Below are positions 1-7,236 of a stretch of 9,616 bases of DNA, one piece after another (positions within the stretch are counted from its first letter, which is position 1; every line of letters begins with the position of its first letter). A program made the position numbers and the translations under genes. Source of the DNA: Actinomycetes bacterium (GTDB taxonomy: Bacteria; Actinomycetota; Acidimicrobiia; Acidimicrobiales; Palsa-688); contig JAKABK010000042.1 of the NCBI GenBank assembly GCA_021796905.1, forward strand, positions 1 through 9,616, given 5' to 3'. The notes beneath the pieces are model-generated. The model did not search any database. It saw only the letters and a program-made list of their open reading frames with translations, and was not told the origin of the DNA.

Positions 1-30
1 AGGCCGACGGCTTCCGGCGGGCCCGACACT

Positions 31-86
31 GACCGACTGAGCGCCCGACCGACTGAGCGCCCGACCGGCTGAGCGCCCGACCAGGG
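31..86. repeat. 16-bp tandem repeat, three copies plus a partial fourth
   Basis: Three head-to-tail copies of GACCGACTGAGCGCCC start at 31, 47 and 63; the third has one change (A to G at its sixth base). A truncated fourth copy (GACC) starts at 79. The 16-bp period is not a multiple of three, and each unit carries TGA, so the array reads as non-coding. It lies between the left edge and the promoter of the oxidoreductase gene. Bases 1-32 could be the tail of an upstream plus-strand gene: frame 3 reads ADGFRRARH and stops with TGA at 30-32, but frames 1 and 2 also stay open for a while, so I do not call it. Function unknown; replication slippage is the simplest origin. Confidence 0.8.
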
Positions 87-109
87 CTCCGTGCGGGGCG
101 CAGCGGTCC

Positions 110-157
110 CGGACGAGGCGTCCGCGTGCCGCCGGTGCTCGGGCTAGCGTCGGACCG
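110..157 (+). promoter_or_regulatory. Candidate promoter for the FAD oxidoreductase, probably leaderless, with a 15-bp inverted repeat
   Basis: TAGCGT at 145-150 fits the TANNNT pattern of actinobacterial -10 elements. It ends 7 nt before the GTG at 158, the spacing expected when transcription begins at or next to the start codon. No purine-rich ribosome-binding site precedes the GTG, which also suits a leaderless mRNA. The -35 zone (about 122-127, CCGCGT) is a poor match to TTGACA. A perfect inverted repeat, CGGACG-AGG-CGTCCG at 110-124, overlaps this zone and could be an operator. The hexamer and repeat are seen directly; promoter and operator function are inferred. Confidence 0.45.
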
Positions 158-1141
158 GTGCGCCAACCCGCGTCGGTCCTGGTGGTCGGGGCCGGGGTCG
201 CCGGGCTGGCTGCCGGCGGTCGGCTGGCCGACTCGGGGTACCGGGTGACGGTGGTGGACAAGGCTCGAGGTGTCGGCGGTCGGCTGGCGACCCGGCGCAT
301 CGGTGCGGCACGGCTCGACCACGGGGCCCAGTTCTTCACGGTCCGGGGCGCCGAGATGGGGGCACTGGTCGAGGGGTGGCTGGCCCGGGGGGTCGCACGG
401 GAATGGTGCCGAGGGTTCCGCCGACCTCCCGACGGCAACCCGCGCTACGTGGGCGCCACCGGCATGACCGACCTGGCCAAGGACCTCGCCGGAGGCCTGG
501 ACGTGGCCCTCTCGACCCGCGTCGAGACCCTCTCGCCGGGCGACGACGAGCACGGCTGGGTCGCCCACAGCGACCGGGGTGCGACCTTCGGCGCCGACGC
601 GGTGGTCCTCACCCCGCCCGTGCCCCAGACCCTCGCCCTGGTCGGCACGCTGTGCACCCCGGAGGCTCGGGACGCCCTCCGGGCGGTCAGCTACACCCCG
701 ACCCTCGCCCTTCTCGCGGTGCTCGACGAGGACCCGGGGATCCCCCCGCCGGGGGCGCTGCAGCTCACCGAAGGGCCCCTGTCGTGGGTTGCCGACAACC
801 GGTCCAAGGGGATCTCGCCCGTGCCGGCGGTCACCGTCCACGCCGGCCCCCGGGCTTCCGCCGGGTGGTGGGAGCTCGGGTCCGAGGCGACGATGGCGGC
901 GCTTCTCGGAGCCGCCCGCCCCTGGATCGGGTCCCGGGATCCCCTCGAGGCACAGCTCGTCAGGTGGCGTTACGCCGCCCCCGACGTGTCGCACCCCGAC
1001 CGCTGCCTGGTGGCCGTCGACACCGAACGGCCGGTTGTCTGCGCCGGGGACGCCTTCGGGGAGCCACGGGTCGAGGGCGCCCTACTGTCGGGTCTGGCCG
1101 CCGCCGGCGCCGTCATCCAACGGCTCGGACCGACCCGATGA
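158..1141 (+). CDS. Renalase-type NAD(P)/FAD-dependent amine oxidoreductase
   Basis: A 327-residue soluble flavoprotein with no signal peptide. The N-terminal Rossmann dinucleotide motif is GAGVAGL (residues 11-17). It is followed by the acidic residue ending the second strand (D34) and by KARGVGGRLATRR (35-47), the typical FAD-pyrophosphate segment of the flavin amine oxidase/renalase group. HGAQFF (55-60) is also typical. The C-terminal FAD motif is VVCAGDAFGEPRVEGALLSG (293-312), where the aspartate of GD contacts the ribityl chain and the following helix closes the site. Length and motif order fit bacterial renalase-like proteins (COG3380 type), some of which re-oxidise misreduced isomers of NAD(P)H; the true substrate here is unknown. 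GTG at 158 is chosen because the Rossmann strand begins 6-7 residues later and a -10 element sits just upstream. The gene stands alone and converges on the aminotransferase. Confidence 0.85.
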   Translation: MRQPASVLVVGAGVAGLAAGGRLADSGYRVTVVDKARGVGGRLATRRIGAARLDHGAQFFTVRGAEMGALVEGWLARGVAREWCRGFRRPPDGNPRYVGATGMTDLAKDLAGGLDVALSTRVETLSPGDDEHGWVAHSDRGATFGADAVVLTPPVPQTLALVGTLCTPEARDALRAVSYTPTLALLAVLDEDPGIPPPGALQLTEGPLSWVADNRSKGISPVPAVTVHAGPRASAGWWELGSEATMAALLGAARPWIGSRDPLEAQLVRWRYAAPDVSHPDRCLVAVDTERPVVCAGDAFGEPRVEGALLSGLAAAGAVIQRLGPTR

Positions 1142-1167
1142 CCCACGTCGGCTCCCGCCCCGGCTCG

Positions 1168-1234
1168 CCGGCACCACGCCGGGACCACACCACACCGGGA
1201 CCACAGCCGCGCCGGGACCACAGCCGCGCCGGGC
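1168..1234. repeat. Convergent intergenic gap with a short hairpin and a 17-bp tandem repeat
   Basis: CCGGGACCACAGCCGC occurs at 1195-1210 and 1212-1227 with a 17-bp period. Partial copies are at 1179-1189 (CCGGGACCACA) and 1229-1233 (CCGGG), the last running up to the aminotransferase stop codon. A small hairpin, CCGGC-ACCAC-GCCGG, lies at 1168-1182. Neither strand shows a T tract, so this is not a classical intrinsic terminator, although it sits where both convergent transcripts must end. The unit is not obviously related to the 16-bp repeat at 31-86. Confidence 0.7.
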
Positions 1235-2428
1235 TCACCCTCCGAGCAGCTTCGCGAGCCGGGTCATCCCCTCCACCATCGCGTCGTCGCCGAGCGCGTA
1301 GCTGAACCGCCCGTACCCGGGAGCCCCGAACGCCTCCCCCGGGACGAACGCCACCCTCGCCTCCTCGAGCACCACCGCTGCGAGCTCGAGGGTCGTCGCC
1401 GGCTCGGCGGGCCCGACCGGGTGCCCGAGGACCCCCTCGAAGCTCGGGAACGCGTAGAACGCCCCCTCCGGTTCGGGGCAGACCACCCCGGGGATCTCAC
1501 CGAGCATCGAGACGATCTTCCTGCGCCGGCGGTCGTAGACCGCGCGCATCTCCCCGACCGCGTCCAGCGGCCCGGCCACGGCGGCGAGCGCGGCGCGCTG
1601 GGCGACGTTGCACACGTTCGAGGTGGCGTGGCTCTGCAGGTTTGACGCCGCCTTCACCACGTCGGGGGGACCGATGATCCAGCCGACCCGCCATCCGGTC
1701 ATCGCGTAGGTCTTGGCGACACCGTTCACCACCACGCAACGCTCCGCCAGCTCTGGGACCAGGGCCGGTAGGGAAGAGAAGACGGCGTCGCCGTAGACCA
1801 GGTGCTCGTAGATCTCGTCGGTGAGCACCCAGATGCCGCGCTCGGCCGCCCACCGCCCGATCTCCCGGGCCTCCTCGGGCCGGTACACCGCCCCGGTCGG
1901 GTTCGACGGTGACACGAACACCAGCAGCTTGGTGGCCCCGGTCGTCGCGGCCTCGAGCTGCTCGACGGTCACCTTGAACCCGGACTCCCCGGTGGTCGGG
2001 ACCTCGACCACCTCGGCGCCGGCGAGGCGGACGCACTCGGGGTAGGTGGTCCAGTACGGAGCGGGGAGCAGCACCTCGTCACCGGGGTCGAGGATCGTGG
2101 CGCACGCCTCTTGCACCGCCTGCTTGCCGCCGTTGGTGACCAGCACCTGCGAGGCGGCCACCTGGTAGCCGGAGTCCCGGAGCGTCTTGGCGGCGATCGC
2201 CTCCCGCAGCTCGGGCAGCCCGGCCGCCGGGGTGTACTTGTGGTTGCGAGGGTCCCGGCACGCCTCGACGGCTGCCTCCACGATCCGTTCGGGGGTGGGG
2301 AAGTCCGGTTCCCCGGCCCCGAAGCCGATCACGTCCTCTCCGGCGGCGACGAGCGCCTTGGCCTTCGAGTCGATGGCGAGTGTCGCCGACTCCGAGACCG
2401 ACGCGATGCGTTGCGAGATGCGAGCCAT
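1235..2428 (-). CDS. Pyridoxal-phosphate class I aminotransferase, aspartate aminotransferase type (possibly also prephenate)
   Basis: A 397-residue fold-type I PLP enzyme, cytosolic, expected to exchange the amino group between aspartate and 2-oxoglutarate. Visible landmarks are: [10 protein letters not shown] (37-46); [16 protein letters not shown] (64-79); TNGGKQA (98-104), in the cofactor phosphate region; [10 protein letters not shown] (173-182), with cofactor-contacting N176; [10 protein letters not shown] (203-212), with D204 pairing to the PLP nitrogen and Y207; [16 protein letters not shown] (235-250), with Schiff-base K239; and GYGRFSYA (371-378), with R374 for the substrate carboxylate. 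The N-terminal [18 protein letters not shown] and the overall pattern match the bacterial 1-beta/I-gamma subgroup, whose members sometimes accept prephenate, so dual function is possible. ATG at 2428 gives the normal family N-terminus; its ribosome site is weak (AGG 2 nt away). An ATG at 2446 would add six residues. The gene is divergent from serC. Confidence 0.9.
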   Translation of the reverse strand: MARISQRIASVSESATLAIDSKAKALVAAGEDVIGFGAGEPDFPTPERIVEAAVEACRDPRNHKYTPAAGLPELREAIAAKTLRDSGYQVAASQVLVTNGGKQAVQEACATILDPGDEVLLPAPYWTTYPECVRLAGAEVVEVPTTGESGFKVTVEQLEAATTGATKLLVFVSPSNPTGAVYRPEEAREIGRWAAERGIWVLTDEIYEHLVYGDAVFSSLPALVPELAERCVVVNGVAKTYAMTGWRVGWIIGPPDVVKAASNLQSHATSNVCNVAQRAALAAVAGPLDAVGEMRAVYDRRRRKIVSMLGEIPGVVCPEPEGAFYAFPSFEGVLGHPVGPAEPATTLELAAVVLEEARVAFVPGEAFGAPGYGRFSYALGDDAMVEGMTRLAKLLGG

Positions 2429-2514
2429 GACCTGCAATGCTGGCATGCCGACAGGCGCCGGTCGAGACCGTCGTCGGTCCGCACCCCACCCCCGCCCCCC
2501 GAACCGGAGGACCG
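2429..2514. promoter_or_regulatory. Divergent control region between the aminotransferase and serC
   Basis: These 86 bp must hold the promoters of both divergent genes unless these lie inside a coding region. Two perfect inverted repeats are visible: GGCATGCC (2442-2449) and CGGTC-GA-GACCG (2459-2470), followed by ACCG-TCGT-CGGT (2467-2478). No convincing -35/-10 pair is seen on either strand. A C-rich stretch at 2481-2500 precedes the serC ribosome site GGAGG at 2506-2510. The palindromes are candidate operator sites shared by two transaminase genes, but short palindromes arise easily by chance in such GC-rich DNA. Confidence 0.4.
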
Positions 2515-3714
2515 ATGCCCTCCAGCACACCACCGACCCCCGACCCCGACGCGCCTGTCCCAGCCGGAGCGGAGGTCGGAGTGCCCGACATCCGCATCCC
2601 CGCCGGGCTGCTACCCGCCGACGGCCGCTTCGGCTGCGGGCCGTCCAAGGTGCGCCCCGAGGCGGTCGCCGCGCTCTCCGAGGCCGCCCCCCGGCTGCTC
2701 GGGACCAGTCACCGCCAGGCGCCGGTGCGTGACCTGGTCGGACGGGTCCGCGCCGGGCTCCGCCTGCTGTGGGACCTGCCGGAGGGCCATCAGGTCGTGG
2801 TCGGCAACGGCGGCGCTACGGTGTTCTGGGACGTCGCCGCCGCCAGCTTGATCGCCCGACGCAGCCAGCACCTGGTCTTCGGGGAGTTCAGCGCGAAGTT
2901 CGCCGACGCGGCAGGGTGCGCCCCCCACCTGCAGCCCCCGGTGCGGGTCCGGGCCGAAGCGGGGGCGACCCCCCCCGAGCCGTGCCCGCCGGCACCCGGG
3001 GAGACCGTCGACCTCTACGCCCTCACCCACAACGAGACCTCGACGGGGGTCTGCGCCCCGCTCGGCCGCCCGGGTTGGGCCGACGACGGTGAGCTGGTGG
3101 CGGTCGACGCCACCTCCGGGGCCGGGGTCCTCCCCTGGGACCCGCTGGAGGTCGACGCCTACTACTTCGCCCCCCAGAAGGTCTTCGCCGCCGAAGGCGG
3201 GCTGTGGGTGGCGGTCCTCTCCCCCGCCGCCCTCGCCCGGGCCGGCGAGCTGCGCCGCGGGACCGACCGGTGGGTGCCGGCTTCGCTCGACCTGGCCGGC
3301 GCCGCCGAGGCTTCCCGGGCGGACCAGACCCTCAACACGCCGGCGGTGTCGACCCTGTTCCTCTTCGTGCACCACCTCGAGTGGCTCCTCGCCAACGGAG
3401 GGGCCGGCTTCGCGGCCAGCCGGAGCCGGCGGTCCGCAGGGATCCTCTACGCCTGGGCGGAGGCCAGCGCCTACGCCCGGCCGTTCGTGGCGGACCCGGC
3501 TGCCCGCAGCCCGGTGGTCGGCACCGTCGACCTCGACGCGTCGCTGCCGGCCGCGACCGTCTCGGCGGTGCTGCGGGCCAACGGCGTGCTCGACACCGAG
3601 CCGTACCGCAAGCTCGGCCGCAACCAGCTGCGGGTCGGGATGTTCCCTGCTGTCGACCCCGACGACGTCGAGGCGCTGACCGCCTGCGTCGACCACGTCG
3701 TCGGCCGGCTCTGA
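2515..3714 (+). CDS. serC: Phosphoserine aminotransferase (Mycobacterium-type SerC)
   Basis: A 399-residue PLP enzyme that converts 3-phosphohydroxypyruvate and glutamate into phosphoserine and 2-oxoglutarate, the second step of serine synthesis. The sequence follows the M. tuberculosis SerC pattern nearly block for block: [15 protein letters not shown] (36-50), [17 protein letters not shown] (63-79), [10 protein letters not shown] (97-106), GEFSAKFA (123-130), HNETSTGV (172-179), [13 protein letters not shown] (197-209), YYFAPQK (216-222, with PLP lysine K222), [11 protein letters not shown] (273-283), and [25 protein letters not shown] (361-385). ATG at 2515 is chosen because GGAGG lies 4 nt upstream; an in-frame ATG at 2437 would add 26 unrelated residues. 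A proline-rich, probably disordered stretch (about residues 1-25) precedes the fold. The usual partners serA and serB are absent from the window. Confidence 0.95.
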   Translation: MPSSTPPTPDPDAPVPAGAEVGVPDIRIPAGLLPADGRFGCGPSKVRPEAVAALSEAAPRLLGTSHRQAPVRDLVGRVRAGLRLLWDLPEGHQVVVGNGGATVFWDVAAASLIARRSQHLVFGEFSAKFADAAGCAPHLQPPVRVRAEAGATPPEPCPPAPGETVDLYALTHNETSTGVCAPLGRPGWADDGELVAVDATSGAGVLPWDPLEVDAYYFAPQKVFAAEGGLWVAVLSPAALARAGELRRGTDRWVPASLDLAGAAEASRADQTLNTPAVSTLFLFVHHLEWLLANGGAGFAASRSRRSAGILYAWAEASAYARPFVADPAARSPVVGTVDLDASLPAATVSAVLRANGVLDTEPYRKLGRNQLRVGMFPAVDPDDVEALTACVDHVVGRL

Positions 3715-3807
3715 GCCCTGGAGGGATGGGCGGGCTCTGGGGAAAGTCCCCGACGAGCGGCTGGCGACGCCGCGCCGGGCGGGCCGTGACGCCAGGCGAC
3801 GACCCGG
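3715..3807. other. Convergent gap between serC and the ABC ATPase, with weak hairpins
   Basis: A 93-bp non-coding gap where the serC transcript meets the end of the five-gene ilv operon. GGGGA-AAG-TCCCC (3739-3751) can form a 5-bp stem. CTGGCG (3761-3766) and CGCCAG (3790-3795) can pair across a GC-rich 23-nt loop. No run of T follows either hairpin on either strand, so I cannot call a standard intrinsic terminator. Termination may depend on Rho or on these U-less hairpins, which are often proposed for actinobacteria. Confidence 0.4.
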
Positions 3808-4512
3808 TCAGGCTCCGACGAGGGCGAGGACATCGGCGTCTCCGGGTGGCCCGTCGTAGACGACCTCACCGTCGCGGAGCGCTACGCAGCGGTCCACCTT
3901 CTCCACGTACTCGAGCTGGTGGGTGGCGACCACGACCGTCGCCCCGCTGGCGGCAGCGTCGTCCATCAGCTCGATGAACGCTTCCCTGCCCGACGGGTCG
4001 AGACCGACGAAGGGCTCGTCGACGAGCAGCAGACCGAACGGTCTCACCAGGCCGAGCACGATCGCGGTCTTCTGGCGCAAACCGCGGGAGAAACGCGACG
4101 GGAGGTCGTCGGCCCGGTTGGTGAGACCGAGGTCGGAGAGCAGCCCGACAGCCCGCTCCTCCCAGTCCTCGGCTCCGTGCAACCGGCAGGTGAACTCGAT
4201 GTGCTCGAGGACCGACAGGTCGTCGTAGAGCACCGGGTTGTCCGGCAGGTACGACAGCGCCGCCCGGGCCTCCATCGACCCGGCCGGGTGCCCGAAGACG
4301 GCCGCCGTGCCGTCACTCGGGTCGAGCAGGCCCGCGACCATCCTGATGAGCGTGGTCTTCCCGGACCCGTTGTGACCGACGAGCACGACCCGCTGGCCGT
4401 CTGGGATCGTCAGGTCGAGCGGCGCCAGGGCGACCAGGTCACCGTAGGATTTCGCCAGCACGGTCGTCTCGAGCGCCGGGACCGGCGGGGGGCTCTTGGG
4501 ACCGGGAGGCAT
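3808..4512 (-). CDS. ABC transporter ATP-binding protein (ABC-2/exporter type)
   Basis: A 234-residue single nucleotide-binding domain, expected on the inner face of the membrane where it drives the permease encoded just upstream. Visible motifs are: Walker A GHNGSGKTT (46-54); a Q-loop region YLPDNPVLYDDLS (88-100), with Asp91 where many ATPases have Gln; a signature FSRGLRQKT (141-149) in place of LSGGQ; Walker B LLLVDEPFVGLDP (161-173), with catalytic E166 and the D-loop; and the switch histidine in VVVATHQL (H198). The Q-loop and signature variants are usual in the CcmA/ABC-2 export subfamily and fit export rather than solute import; no binding protein is encoded nearby. ATG at 4512 is 16 nt past the permease stop with GGAG 2 nt before it. 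An in-frame ATG at 4569 would overlap the permease and add a low-complexity extension. It is the last gene of the operon. Confidence 0.88.
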   Translation of the reverse strand: MPPGPKSPPPVPALETTVLAKSYGDLVALAPLDLTIPDGQRVVLVGHNGSGKTTLIRMVAGLLDPSDGTAAVFGHPAGSMEARAALSYLPDNPVLYDDLSVLEHIEFTCRLHGAEDWEERAVGLLSDLGLTNRADDLPSRFSRGLRQKTAIVLGLVRPFGLLLVDEPFVGLDPSGREAFIELMDDAAASGATVVVATHQLEYVEKVDRCVALRDGEVVYDGPPGDADVLALVGA

Positions 4513-4528
4513 CGCTCCGGTGAGGTTA

Positions 4529-6208
4529 CTACCGGCCCCGGGGGCCGGCGGACTGCCTGCCCTGGCCACGGACGCTCTGGGCCTCCTCCATCGACTGGTG
4601 CCACCACTCGACGGCCCGGTCCCGGTAGCGCACCCACGACAAGGCGAGCAGGGCGACGAAGAGGACCTCGGGGAGGGTGGCGGCGGTCGCTCCGAGCGGC
4701 CCGAGGTGGGGGGCGGGGTGGCGGCCCGCGAGCAACGGCAGCACCCCGACGACCGCGACCGCCGGCGGTAGCACGGTGCGCACCAGGTTCTTCACCCCGG
4801 CCATCTCGGGGGGCATGAGGCTGTCGGTGGCGCTGAACAGCGACGGCGGGCCCTGCACGGTGGACAGCAACGCCCCGACGACCGCGGCGGCCGCTGCGGG
4901 CAGCGCGAGGGTCGCCCCGACCTCGAAGGCGAGCAGCCCTCCGCCGGCAGCCGCCGCGGCCGCCGCCCCGACCAGGCCGACGACGGCCATGGCCACGAGC
5001 GACGGACCGGCCTCGCGCAGGTACAGCTCCCCCGCCTCGATCCCGTAGCCGTCGCGGCGGTCGGGGTGGTCTGCCTCCTGGGCGACCGGCTCGACCGCGT
5101 CCAGGGCGGCGATGTACAGGGCGATACCGGCCACGACGACCAGCGGGGTGGTGCCCCGCCACGCGCCGAGCCCGGCCAGCCCGGCGACCACCCCGAGGGC
5201 AGCCATCCTGCCGAGCCGTAACGCCGGGAACCGGACGATCCCGTGCCATCCCCGCCGCCACGACGGCAACCCCCGCGCTCCCCGGCCAGTCGGGGGGTCC
5301 GGGGGGAGGCGCACCGCCGGCGGGAGCCGGACCCAGGGGCGCTGGCGGGGCAGCTCCTGGGCGAGCTGGCGGCGCAGCACGACCACGGTGCGGAGGTCAC
5401 GGAGGGTCGCCGCGAACCTCAGCTGGCCGACGAGCGACGATCGCCGCTCGGCCGCCTCGATCGACGAGCCGCCGACCGCTACCAGTCCGCCGGCGACCGC
5501 CGCGCCGACCGCGAGCACCCCGAGGACCCCGAGCGGACGGAAGCGCAACGGCCAGACCGCCACCTCTCCTAGCAGCGACATCGGCGAGGTGACGGTCCCG
5601 GTCAGGACGTCCGCGGCGGACCAGCCGAGCGCCACCACCGCGAGCAGCGTCCCTGCCGCCCGACCGAGGCGCAGCCCGGAGACGACCAGCGCAACCCCGA
5701 ACCCGGCGAGGACGGCGAGCGCGGCGACGACCGCCCCGGCCGCCAGCCAGGCGACGACCTCCCCCGGGAGCCGCCGGTAGGCGAGGAGACCGGCGAGGGC
5801 CCCGACACCGGCGGCGGCCACCGCCGCGGACCGCATCTGGCGCCACGCCTGCGGGCGCAGGGCGAGGGCCCGGTCGACCGGGGAGAGCAGCACGTGGCGG
5901 ACGTCGGCGGCCTCGAGGGCCAGCGGTCCGCCCTTGCCGCCCGAGCGCAGGCCGACAGCGAGGATCGCGGCGACCGCGAGTCCGACGACCGGTCCGGCGT
6001 GAGCGGCGACCCGGGCCGCTCCCGCCGGGCCGACCCGGGTGCCGCCGACGACCCCCGAGAGCAGCCAGAGGGCGATGCCGGCGAGGATGGCGGCCACGTA
6101 CGCCCGGTAGAGCGCCTCGACCGGGTCGATCGAGCCGGCCCGTCGCGCTCGGCGGGCCCGCCGGATGGCGTCGAGCGCGTCGGCACCCGGCTGGCGGGTC
6201 GCGGCCAT
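4529..6208 (-). CDS. Large multi-spanning ABC exporter permease
   Basis: A 559-residue, strongly hydrophobic protein and the likely membrane partner of the ATPase that follows. By eye about 12 membrane segments can be drawn, near residues 36-56, 70-88, 127-144, 150-176, 184-200, 228-246, 334-349, 353-370, 403-424, 428-448, 478-495 and 512-527. They form two blocks of six, separated by an Arg/Pro-rich, probably cytoplasmic stretch (about 250-333). EAADVRHVLLSPVDR (99-113), in the loop after segment 2, resembles the 'ADV..LL.SPV' loop of putative ABC-2 type exporters; family assignment is by resemblance only. Its ATG at 6208 overlaps the ilvC stop by one base (TGATG), so translation is probably coupled, and no strong ribosome site precedes it. 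The N-terminus is Arg-rich (16-23). Substrate unknown. The two-block layout suggests one chain could supply the whole membrane domain. Confidence 0.75.
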   Translation of the reverse strand: MAATRQPGADALDAIRRARRARRAGSIDPVEALYRAYVAAILAGIALWLLSGVVGGTRVGPAGAARVAAHAGPVVGLAVAAILAVGLRSGGKGGPLALEAADVRHVLLSPVDRALALRPQAWRQMRSAAVAAAGVGALAGLLAYRRLPGEVVAWLAAGAVVAALAVLAGFGVALVVSGLRLGRAAGTLLAVVALGWSAADVLTGTVTSPMSLLGEVAVWPLRFRPLGVLGVLAVGAAVAGGLVAVGGSSIEAAERRSSLVGQLRFAATLRDLRTVVVLRRQLAQELPRQRPWVRLPPAVRLPPDPPTGRGARGLPSWRRGWHGIVRFPALRLGRMAALGVVAGLAGLGAWRGTTPLVVVAGIALYIAALDAVEPVAQEADHPDRRDGYGIEAGELYLREAGPSLVAMAVVGLVGAAAAAAAGGGLLAFEVGATLALPAAAAAVVGALLSTVQGPPSLFSATDSLMPPEMAGVKNLVRTVLPPAVAVVGVLPLLAGRHPAPHLGPLGATAATLPEVLFVALLALSWVRYRDRAVEWWHQSMEEAQSVRGQGRQSAGPRGR

Positions 6209-7236
6209 CAGCCGCCCGAGACGTCCTGGGGGCGCTCCGAGCCGGCGTTGATGAACGGCATCATCGATCTGAGGCGGGCGCCGACCGCTTCGATCGGGTG
6301 GGCCCGGCCCTCGGCCTCGAGGCGCCCGAAGTTCGCCAGGCCGGAACGGAACTCGGCCACCCACTCCTCGGCGAACTCGCCGCTGCGGATCTCGGCGAGG
6401 ATCCGGCGCATCTCGGCCCTGACCGAGTCGTTGATGATCCGCGGGCCGCGGGTCAGGTCGCCGTACTCGGCGGTGGTCGACACCGAGTAGCGCATCCCGG
6501 AGATGCCGTGCTCGTAGATCAGGTCGACGATCAGCTTCACCTCGTGCAGGCACTCGAAGTAGGCCGACTCCGGTTCGTAGCCGGCCTCGACCAGGGTCTC
6601 GAACCCGGCCTGGATCAAGGCGGTGAGCCCGCCGCAGAGCACGACCTGCTCACCGAACAGGTCGGTCTCGGTCTCCTCGGAGAAGGTCGTGGCGAGCACC
6701 CCGGCGCGGGTGGCGCCGATGGCGTCCGCGTAGGAGAGGGCCAGGTCCCGGGCCCTCCCGGTGGCGTCCTGCTCGACCGCGATCAACGCCGGCACCCCCC
6801 CGCCCCCGACGTAGGTGCGTCGCACCAGGTGCCCGGGGCCCTTGGGGGCGACCATCGCGACGTCGACGCCGGGCGGCGACGGGATCAACCCGAAGCGGAC
6901 CGCGAAGCCGTGGGCGAACAGCAACGCCTTGCCGTCGGCGAGGTGCGGGGCGATCGAGCTCTCGAAGATCGCCGGCTGGTCGGTGTCGGGGGCGAGGAGC
7001 ATGATCACGTCGGACTCGGCGGCAGCGTCGGCGATCGAGCGGACCGGGAGGCCGGCGGCCTCGGCCTTGGCACGCGAGGCCGAAGCGTCGCGCAGGCCGA
7101 CCCTGACGTCGACCCCGGAGTCCCGGAGGTTCTGGGCGTGGGCGTGACCCTGGGATCCGTAGCCGATGACCGCTACGGTCCTGGCTTGGATGATCGAAGG
7201 ATCGGCGTCTGCGGCGTAGTAGATGGTGGCGGGCAC
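6208..7236 (-). CDS. ilvC: Ketol-acid reductoisomerase, class I
   Basis: A 342-residue short (class I) enzyme that isomerises and reduces 2-acetolactate or 2-aceto-2-hydroxybutyrate with NADPH and Mg2+, the second step of branched-chain amino-acid synthesis. The Rossmann motif is [17 protein letters not shown] (25-41). The loop [13 protein letters not shown] (47-59), with R49, S52 and S54, predicts NADPH rather than [12 protein letters not shown] (109-116) holds the conserved active-site His, and [12 protein letters not shown] (131-142) follows. Metal ligands are D192 and E196 (TDLFGEQ) and E228 and E232 (ECLHE); [10 protein letters not shown] (251-260) is substrate-binding. It starts with GTG at 7236, overlapping the ilvN stop by one base (TAGTG), and has a strong ribosome site, AGGAAAGG (7244-7251), 7 nt upstream. 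It is the third gene of the ilvBNC operon. Confidence 0.97.
   Translation of the reverse strand: MPATIYYAADADPSIIQARTVAVIGYGSQGHAHAQNLRDSGVDVRVGLRDASASRAKAEAAGLPVRSIADAAAESDVIMLLAPDTDQPAIFESSIAPHLADGKALLFAHGFAVRFGLIPSPPGVDVAMVAPKGPGHLVRRTYVGGGGVPALIAVEQDATGRARDLALSYADAIGATRAGVLATTFSEETETDLFGEQVVLCGGLTALIQAGFETLVEAGYEPESAYFECLHEVKLIVDLIYEHGISGMRYSVSTTAEYGDLTRGPRIINDSVRAEMRRILAEIRSGEFAEEWVAEFRSGLANFGRLEAEGRAHPIEAVGARLRSMMPFINAGSERPQDVSGG

Noticed and set aside
3..32. Tail of an upstream plus-strand gene ending TGA at 30-32
   Set aside because: Ten codons are too few to tell apart from the other open frames here; it is plausible but not supportable.
376..1305. Long open frames overlapping the oxidoreductase gene on the plus strand
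   Set aside because: Their products are Arg/Pro/Gly-rich with no family motifs, as expected for out-of-frame reading of GC-rich coding DNA. The frame at 158-1141 has a full FAD-binding pattern.
2437..2514. Upstream ATG for serC at 2437
   Set aside because: It has no ribosome site and the extra residues are unlike SerC. ATG at 2515 has GGAGG at the right distance.
2611..3696. A 361-codon open frame antisense to serC
   Set aside because: It is low in complexity and lacks recognisable motifs, and it lies wholly opposite a gene with a convincing family match.
4512..4569. Longer start for the ABC ATPase at 4569
   Set aside because: It would overlap the permease end by about 40 bases and add a Gly/Ala/Pro stretch unlike the family. 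ATG at 4512 after the permease stop is more natural.
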